This document shows, in pieces, positions 59,561-64,000 of a stretch of 64,000 nucleotides of DNA. How positions within the stretch are numbered: the first letter of the stretch is position 1; every line of letters starts with the position of its first letter. Made by a program: the position numbers and the translations under genes. Below the pieces are notes generated by a model. That model ran no database searches. It worked only from the letters and a program-made list of their open reading frames with translations, and had not been told where the DNA came from. The DNA is from Spirochaetaceae bacterium. GTDB taxonomy: Bacteria > Spirochaetota > Spirochaetia > DSM-27196 > PWMO01. The DNA is taken from the NCBI GenBank assembly GCA_007693945.1, contig RECP01000087.1, forward strand, positions 62,001 through 126,000, given 5' to 3'.

Positions 59561-60260
59561 GCTCAAAATGGTGAACACGTTCTACGGCAGTATCCAGGCA
59601 CTGAAGGATGTCTCAATCAGCGTCACGAAGGGCGAAATCATAACCCTGATCGGGGCCAATGGAGCCGGCAAGACAACCACGCTGATGTCGGTCTCGGGTA
59701 TCGTACGGCCGGCCTCCGGATCAATTCTGTTTGAAGACCGTGATCTCAACGATCTGGAACCGGATCAGATCGTGGCCGCCGGTGTCAGCCACGTGCCGGA
59801 AGGCCGGCGGATCTTCCCGTATCTCACCGTTCAGGAGAACCTGGATCTGGGCGCCTATCTGCGTCGTGACAGCGCGGGAGTGCGTAAGGATCTCGAGTAC
59901 GTGTTTGAACTGTTCCCGATTCTTTCGCAGCGGCGCCACCAGGCCGGGGGCACGCTGAGTGGAGGCGAACAGCAGATGCTGGCGATCTCACGCTCCCTGA
60001 TGGCTCGCCCGCGGTTACTACTGCTCGATGAGCCATCACTCGGGCTTGCTCCGCTGATCGTGCAGCAGATCTTCGAGATTCTGGTCCAGATCAATCGCCA
60101 GAACGGCACGACCATATTTCTGGTGGAACAGAACGCCTACATGGCACTACGCGTTGCACACCGGGGCTACGTCATGGAGAACGGCTCAATAGTTCTGACC
60201 GATGACACCAGGGTGCTGCTGGAAAACGAACAAGTCAAGGAAGCCTATCTAGGTGTATAA
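59553..60260 (+). CDS. livF: Branched-chain-type ABC transporter ATPase (LivF-like), second operon
   Basis: 235 residues. Walker A GANGAGKTTTL near residue 34, VSHVPEGRRIFPYLTVQENL, signature LSGGEQQMLAISRSLMA, Walker B LLLLDEPSLGLAP. GTG 59553 overlaps livG's end. A 31-base gap with GGGAG leads to the CBS-ACT gene, so transcription may continue through it. Confidence 0.94.
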   Translation: MLELKMVNTFYGSIQALKDVSISVTKGEIITLIGANGAGKTTTLMSVSGIVRPASGSILFEDRDLNDLEPDQIVAAGVSHVPEGRRIFPYLTVQENLDLGAYLRRDSAGVRKDLEYVFELFPILSQRRHQAGGTLSGGEQQMLAISRSLMARPRLLLLDEPSLGLAPLIVQQIFEILVQINRQNGTTIFLVEQNAYMALRVAHRGYVMENGSIVLTDDTRVLLENEQVKEAYLGV

Positions 60261-60291
60261 TCGATAGCGAGTACAATACGGGAGTTAGGCC

Positions 60292-60939
60292 ATGATCGTC
60301 TCACGCATTATGACGGAGAATCCGTTTACTGTCGAACCGTCAACGCCGGTTACCGAGGCTCAGGCGCTGCTGCGCCGGGAAAAGATTCACCGGCTGCCGG
60401 TACTGGACAAGCACGGCAGACTGACAGGCATCATCTCGGAGAAGGATCTGCTCTATGCTTCGCCTTCGCCGGCGTCCACGCTCAACGTGTACGAGATGAC
60501 CAACCTGTTGTCGAAACTGAAGGTTGAAACGGTCATGACTCGGGAGGTTATCATCACCAGCCCCGACGAGACCCTCGAGGACGCTGCTCGCAAAATGAGC
60601 GACAACAACATCGGCGGATTACCTGTTGTCGACGCCAAGGGCGTGCTGGTAGGGATCATAACCGAATCCGACATCTTCCGCGTCTTCATAGATCTGTTCG
60701 GCAGTCGCAAATCGGGGATCAGGGCCACCTTCCGCATTCCTGAACGGCACGGTGAAATCGCCGAACTCAGTCGAGAGATTTCCGAAGCCGGTGGCAACAT
60801 CATCTCCTTCGGCACGCTGCCGGGTAGTGCTCACGATAACGCGGTTTGCGTTATCAAGGTCGAGGGGTTGTCCAAAGAGGATTTTGTGCAGGCGGTCGAG
60901 AGCAGTATTCTCGAGGTCATCGATATCCGCGAGTCTTGA
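60292..60939 (+). CDS. CBS-pair plus ACT-domain protein (AcuB-like)
   Basis: 215 residues, soluble. Two CBS repeats (about 1-60 with RIMTENPFTVEPSTPVTEAQ, and 75-135 with VMTREVIITSPDETLEDAAR and GGLPVVDAKGVLVGIITESD), then an ACT-like domain (140-210) that usually binds amino acids. This resembles AcuB and other small metabolic sensors. ATG 60292 has GGGAG at 8-12 bases. Position at the end of the branched-chain transporter operon suggests that it senses an adenosyl nucleotide and an imported amino acid. It shares a general CBS build with the partial gene at the window start. Confidence 0.87.
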   Translation: MIVSRIMTENPFTVEPSTPVTEAQALLRREKIHRLPVLDKHGRLTGIISEKDLLYASPSPASTLNVYEMTNLLSKLKVETVMTREVIITSPDETLEDAARKMSDNNIGGLPVVDAKGVLVGIITESDIFRVFIDLFGSRKSGIRATFRIPERHGEIAELSREISEAGGNIISFGTLPGSAHDNAVCVIKVEGLSKEDFVQAVESSILEVIDIRES

Positions 60940-60949
60940 CGGAGAGCAC

Positions 60950-61774
60950 GTGTTTAGCTCGCTTCTTCGCGGTGCAATCATCGCGGTCACGATTGTACTG
61001 TTCTTTCTGTTCCTTATACCGCTACTCGAGCGGCGCATGGTGTTCCATCCGGTACGCCATCCGCATGGAAACTGGGCTCCTGAACAGTTTGATCTGCCGG
61101 TAGAGGATCACTGGTTTGAAACCGAAGACGGCGTAACGCTGCACGGCTGGTATGCCCGGGCCGAGCAGCCCGTGGGCACAACCCTGCTATGGTCACAGGG
61201 CAACGCCGGTAATCTGACCTACCGCATGCAGAATATGCGTCTGTTACTTGACTACGGAATCGATGTCTTTATCTATGACTACCGCGGCTACGGTCGCAGC
61301 CAGGGGAATCCGACCGAGGTCGGCATCTATGCCGACGCTCGTGCGGCGTATGACTATCTGGCGCGTGAGCTGCAGATTGCCCCTCGTGAGATTGTGCTGT
61401 TTGGGCGTAGCCTCGGCTCGGCGGTGGCGGTCGATCTGGCGTTGCAGCGTGACGTCGCCGGGGTTATCCTGGAGGCGCCGCTCACCAATGCCAGGGATAT
61501 GTCGCGCCGGCTCGTGCCGCTGCTTCCCGTGCATAGGGTGATTTCGACGCAACTCGATTCGCTGGCCAAGATTCCCAACATCAACGTGCCGGTGCTCATC
61601 ATCCACGGCGACCGCGACAACGTGGTGCCTATAGAGCAGGGTAAGCGGCTGTATGCCGCCGCCGGACAGCCGCGGCAGTTCTACACCGTCGAGGGGGCCG
61701 GCCATAACGATACGTTTGTCGTTGGCGGCAACGCCTACTTCGAGCTGCTGCGGGACTTCGTCAGCGGACTGTAG
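60950..61774 (+). CDS. Alpha/beta hydrolase with N-terminal membrane anchor (BEM46/YfhR-like)
   Basis: 274 residues. One membrane segment near the start (IIAVTIVLFFLFLIPLL), then an alpha/beta fold: FIYDYRGYGRSQGNP, nucleophile elbow FGRSLGSAVAVD (G-R-S-L-G), and late acidic and His motifs (HGDRDNVVPIEQG; GAGHNDTF). Ester or thioester substrate unknown; this class is anchored in the membrane with the catalytic domain on one side. GTG 60950 follows GGAGAG. A 7-base palindrome contains its stop codon. Confidence 0.87.
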   Translation: MFSSLLRGAIIAVTIVLFFLFLIPLLERRMVFHPVRHPHGNWAPEQFDLPVEDHWFETEDGVTLHGWYARAEQPVGTTLLWSQGNAGNLTYRMQNMRLLLDYGIDVFIYDYRGYGRSQGNPTEVGIYADARAAYDYLARELQIAPREIVLFGRSLGSAVAVDLALQRDVAGVILEAPLTNARDMSRRLVPLLPVHRVISTQLDSLAKIPNINVPVLIIHGDRDNVVPIEQGKRLYAAAGQPRQFYTVEGAGHNDTFVVGGNAYFELLRDFVSGL

Positions 61775-61796
61775 ACGCCGGCCGATTCCGCGTCTA
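61772..61796. terminator. Palindrome between convergent genes holding both stop codons
   Basis: TAGACGC (61772-61778) and GCGTCTA (61790-61796) are inverted arms; the first TAG is the stop of the hydrolase gene and the second arm read on the minus strand is the stop of the EamA gene. It may serve as a weak bidirectional terminator; there is no T-run. Confidence 0.4.
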
Positions 61797-62669
61797 TCCG
61801 GAGTACCGGATACCGACTGCTGCTGACAGAACCAGTCCGGTCCCGATCAACTGCTGCAGTCCGGCAGGCTCGGCGAACACCACAATACCCACAAGTGTCG
61901 CCACCAGTACTTCTATTGATCCCACGATGGCAGCCCGACCGGATTCCACGCCCTTCAGCCCGAACGTGTAAAACATGTAGGCGGCTACCGTTGGCAGTAC
62001 TACAATCCCGATACCCCAGCCGACGACGCCGGGAGATAGCCACGAGACCGGGGCAACCCGCATCACTGCCGCAGGCGTCAGGGCAATAGCCGCGATCGCA
62101 AACGTATAGACTGTGACCGTCTGCGCACCGTACCGCAGCAGGGCCCGTTTGCCTACCACGCTGTAGAGCGAGAACGTAAGACCCGCGGTGAGACCGATCG
62201 CAATCCCGCCAATACCTGCTTCAAGGCTGCGGCCGCCGAAGCCGCCGGTCACCGCCACCACCCCGGCGGACATGGCCACAAGACAGGCGATCTTGGCGCG
62301 CGTGATCGGCTCACGAAAGAACACGTGCGACAGCAGCACCACGAAACCGGGAGAGGTATAGAGCAGAACTACGGCAGCTGAGACGCCCAGTGTCCGGATT
62401 GCGGTTACGTAGCTCCACTGAAACACCGCGATACTCACGGCTCCGGTGAGCAGGAAAAAGCGCAGATCGGCCCAGCGCTGCAGTCGCAGCGTTGGCGGCG
62501 ATTGTCGCGCTATCCAGGCTGTCATTACTACCGCTGCACCGAGCATTCGCAGCCAGGCGATCTGGATGGAGCTCAAGCCGTGTGCGGCAAGACCGTTCAC
62601 GAAGATTCCGACGCAGCCCCAGAGGGCGGCACCGAGTGCCACGAAACCGTACGACCGCGACTGATCCAC
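61794..62669 (-). CDS. EamA/DMT-family transporter
   Basis: 291 residues, ten membrane segments in two EamA repeats: FVALGAALWGCVGIFVNGLA start, LYTSPGFVVLLSHVFFREPI, and LKGVESGRAAIVGSIEVLVATL in the second half. It exports or imports small metabolites such as amino acids; substrate unknown. GTG 62669 follows GGAGGAACACA; the open frame upstream lacks coding look. The start of the divergent gene is 135 bases away. Confidence 0.87.
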   Translation of the reverse strand: MDQSRSYGFVALGAALWGCVGIFVNGLAAHGLSSIQIAWLRMLGAAVVMTAWIARQSPPTLRLQRWADLRFFLLTGAVSIAVFQWSYVTAIRTLGVSAAVVLLYTSPGFVVLLSHVFFREPITRAKIACLVAMSAGVVAVTGGFGGRSLEAGIGGIAIGLTAGLTFSLYSVVGKRALLRYGAQTVTVYTFAIAAIALTPAAVMRVAPVSWLSPGVVGWGIGIVVLPTVAAYMFYTFGLKGVESGRAAIVGSIEVLVATLVGIVVFAEPAGLQQLIGTGLVLSAAVGIRYSG

Positions 62670-62766
62670 TGTGTTCCTCCATCCCAGGCGGCACTCTACC
62701 ACTGCATTGCCGGAAGCCGCAAGATCGCGGCAGCGGTAGTCAGATACGCCGTGCGAGGCTCGCAGC

Positions 62767-62795
62767 TTGTCGGGCCTCAGTCGGTAGGCTATATT
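62767..62795 (+). promoter_or_regulatory. Promoter of the CDP-alcohol phosphatidyltransferase gene, near-leaderless
   Basis: TTGTCG at 62767-62772, 17-base spacer, TATATT at 62790-62795, 9 bases before ATG 62805. Confidence 0.55.
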
Positions 62796-62804
62796 CAAAC
62801 GCAC

Positions 62805-63578
62805 ATGCTGAATCAGACCAACAGCTGCTCTGAACGCACCGCCGGATGGCGGCGGTTCTACATCCGCTGGTCGGTGGTTGTGGCGCTTGCCGCGTGCGTA
62901 ATCGCCGCGGCTGCAGTCGTCGGTGTCGATCGCGTGCCGTTGACGGCGACGGCGGCGCTATTCTCGTTGCTCAGTCTGTTGGTGCTCTACGCGGGAGGCG
63001 CTGGACTGCGTTCAACGTTCAGTCCCGCTGATCCGGTCAGTGCCTTGCGATCAGTTGTCGCCGGCGCGATTCTCATCCGGCTCGCCGTTTTGGCGTCCAC
63101 GGGACAGGTCCTGGATGCGCGACGACAGTGGGTGCTTTTCGGACTGCTTGTTCTGGCTGAGACCAGCGACCTGCTCGACGGCCACCTGGCTCGCAGGCGC
63201 GGCCCGACACAATTCGGCGCGGTGTGGGACATGGAAAACGATGTAGTGTTCACTTTTGCTCTGAGCTTTCTGGCTCACGTCTGGTTCGGCGTTCCAGCCT
63301 GGATCCTGGCTATTGGTCTGTTCCGCTACGTATACTTCCTGCTGTTCCGGTTCCCCGGCGATCCTGCCTGCTGTCCGCCAGGCTACAAGCAGTTTGCGAA
63401 ATGGGTGTGCGCTATCGTGGTAATCGCGTTGATCGCCATGAGCACGCCGGTTCTTCCCGATCAACTGCGCGCCTACGTGGGAGGTATAGCGCTCGTGCTG
63501 CAGGCGACCTCGTTCGGCTGGGATCTGTCGCTGCACCTCCTGGCGGCCAAAACATCTTCGCCACCCGCTACACCGTAA
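62805..63578 (+). CDS. CDP-alcohol phosphatidyltransferase
   Basis: 257 residues, about six membrane segments. The full family motif D122-xx-D125-G126-xx-A129-R130-x7-G138-xxx-D142-xxx-D146 is present (SDLLDGHLARRRG then FGAVWDMENDV). It transfers a CDP-diacylglycerol phosphatidyl (or CDP-alcohol) group onto an alcohol such as glycerol phosphate, inositol phosphate or serine; the alcohol cannot be told. ATG 62805 is fixed by promoter and first helix. Ends 4 bases before the convergent methyltransferase gene. Confidence 0.92.
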   Translation: MLNQTNSCSERTAGWRRFYIRWSVVVALAACVIAAAAVVGVDRVPLTATAALFSLLSLLVLYAGGAGLRSTFSPADPVSALRSVVAGAILIRLAVLASTGQVLDARRQWVLFGLLVLAETSDLLDGHLARRRGPTQFGAVWDMENDVVFTFALSFLAHVWFGVPAWILAIGLFRYVYFLLFRFPGDPACCPPGYKQFAKWVCAIVVIALIAMSTPVLPDQLRAYVGGIALVLQATSFGWDLSLHLLAAKTSSPPATP

Positions 63579-63582
63579 TCGG

Positions 63583-63999
63583 CTACTGCTTCCGGTAGAC
63601 CAAAAACCGGTAGCCGATTGCGCCCGTAGCCAGAGCCTGCTGGAGAGCATTTCCGCCGCGCATATTGCCCCAGAACGGCAGGCTGGCAAAGCGGCAACCC
63701 GATAATCCGCTGCGGTCCAGCGCGTCGATCACCAGCCGGATCAGCCGATCGCGTGGTCGGTTGAGTTCCACCCACGGCGTCAGATCGATACTCTGCTGCA
63801 GTTCAAGACCGTGTGATGCGGCACAGCGGGAAATCTCGTCTACGGTCCAGAGCGTCGAAATTCTCCAACCGGCGGCAAATGTCCGTACCTGGGGATGCGC
63901 GCGGTACTGCCCGCCGGAGATTATGTCATCGCAGATGACCAGCCGGCCTCCAGGGCACAAAGCATCAGCTGCGCCCGCAAGCAGCGTACGCGGATCCGT
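63583..63999 (-). CDS. SAM-dependent methyltransferase, C-terminal part (cut by window end)
   Basis: The minus-strand frame is open to the window's last base; the visible 138 residues read TDPRTLLAGAADALCPGGRL, then VICDDIISGG, the late strand of a class I Rossmann methyltransferase (motif III-like PGGRLVICDD), then a variable tail with WRISTLWTVDEISR and LVYRKQ. The SAM-binding glycine motif must lie upstream of the window. Substrate cannot be stated. Confidence 0.75.
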   Translation of the reverse strand, partial: TDPRTLLAGAADALCPGGRLVICDDIISGGQYRAHPQVRTFAAGWRISTLWTVDEISRCAASHGLELQQSIDLTPWVELNRPRDRLIRLVIDALDRSGLSGCRFASLPFWGNMRGGNALQQALATGAIGYRFLVYRKQ

Positions 64000-64000
64000 G

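Noticed and set aside
1-64000. CRISPR arrays, tRNA or rRNA genes, transposases, phage genes
   Set aside because: I looked for regularly spaced repeats, T-loop GTTCGA-type sequences with cloverleaf arms, and DDE or integrase motifs and found none I could support.

Overview
The window is about 64 kb of GC-rich (roughly 60%), densely packed bacterial chromosome with about 55 genes, short intergenic gaps (none over 300 bases) and frequent 1-8 base start/stop overlaps. Lipoprotein signals, periplasmic-type proteases, DsbD-like and FMN-binding secreted proteins, TrkAH, a biotin-dependent Na+-pump decarboxylase (OadGAB) and two branched-chain-type ABC importers suggest a free-living heterotrophic diderm. 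The overall mix (Na+-decarboxylase, relaxed lipoboxes, exported FMN-binding proteins) reminds me of free-living spirochaetes, but there is no rRNA or other phylogenetic marker here, so this is a low-confidence guess. I saw no tRNA, rRNA, CRISPR array, transposase or prophage gene.

Layout. 0-5 kb: end of a CBS-domain protein, cyclopropane fatty acid synthase, and a 1153-residue protein that is probably the pyrophosphate-dependent PEP carboxykinase. 5-8 kb: a secreted protein, an OmpR-type regulator and a sensor kinase with a Met-rich exported domain. 8-13 kb (minus): carotenoid-desaturase-like flavoprotein, guanine and adenine deaminases, and an FMN-binding secreted protein. 13-24 kb: cation/proton antiporter, TrkH/TrkA, ring-cleaving dioxygenase-like VOC protein, a peptidoglycan glycosyltransferase with a large N-terminal domain, a MATE exporter, XdhC and TrmO. 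24-35 kb: HAD phosphatase, class II DAHP synthase, RNase R-like nuclease, YihY/BrkB, RF3, an ABC-F protein and RecQ. 35-43 kb: a complete Liv-type ABC importer followed by an HpPgdA/imidase-type hydrolase and an asparaginase, then HtrA. 43-50 kb: nitroreductase, a Cys-rich orphan, oadGAB, MarR, a lipoprotein and a YuiD-type protein. 50-52.6 kb: a decayed FGGY-kinase/LarA chimera and an RpiR regulator. 52.6-55 kb: a double-thioredoxin DsbD-like protein with a double-FMN lipoprotein. 55-61 kb: a second Liv importer, then a CBS-ACT protein. 61-64 kb: hydrolase, EamA transporter, CDP-alcohol phosphatidyltransferase and a partial methyltransferase.

How the genes may work together: amino acid or amide import (two Liv systems), amide and purine-base deamination, a Na+-coupled oxaloacetate decarboxylase with a probable PPi-linked PEPCK around the PEP/oxaloacetate/pyruvate node, and K+ uptake. 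The cassette at 52.7-55.1 kb looks like a route for moving cytoplasmic thiol electrons to exported covalently bound flavin.

The most notable patterns are: (1) about ten genes whose sigma70-like promoter lies so close to the start codon (spacer 17, -10 ending 6-9 bases before the start) that the mRNAs should be leaderless or nearly so; (2) two copies of a small palindromic repeat element with inverted termini, one of which supplies the stop codon of trmO; (3) a kinase-racemase chimeric pseudogene; (4) strong hairpins at the same place, between the binding-protein and permease genes, in both Liv operons; (5) a Liv importer joined to imidase-like and asparaginase genes.
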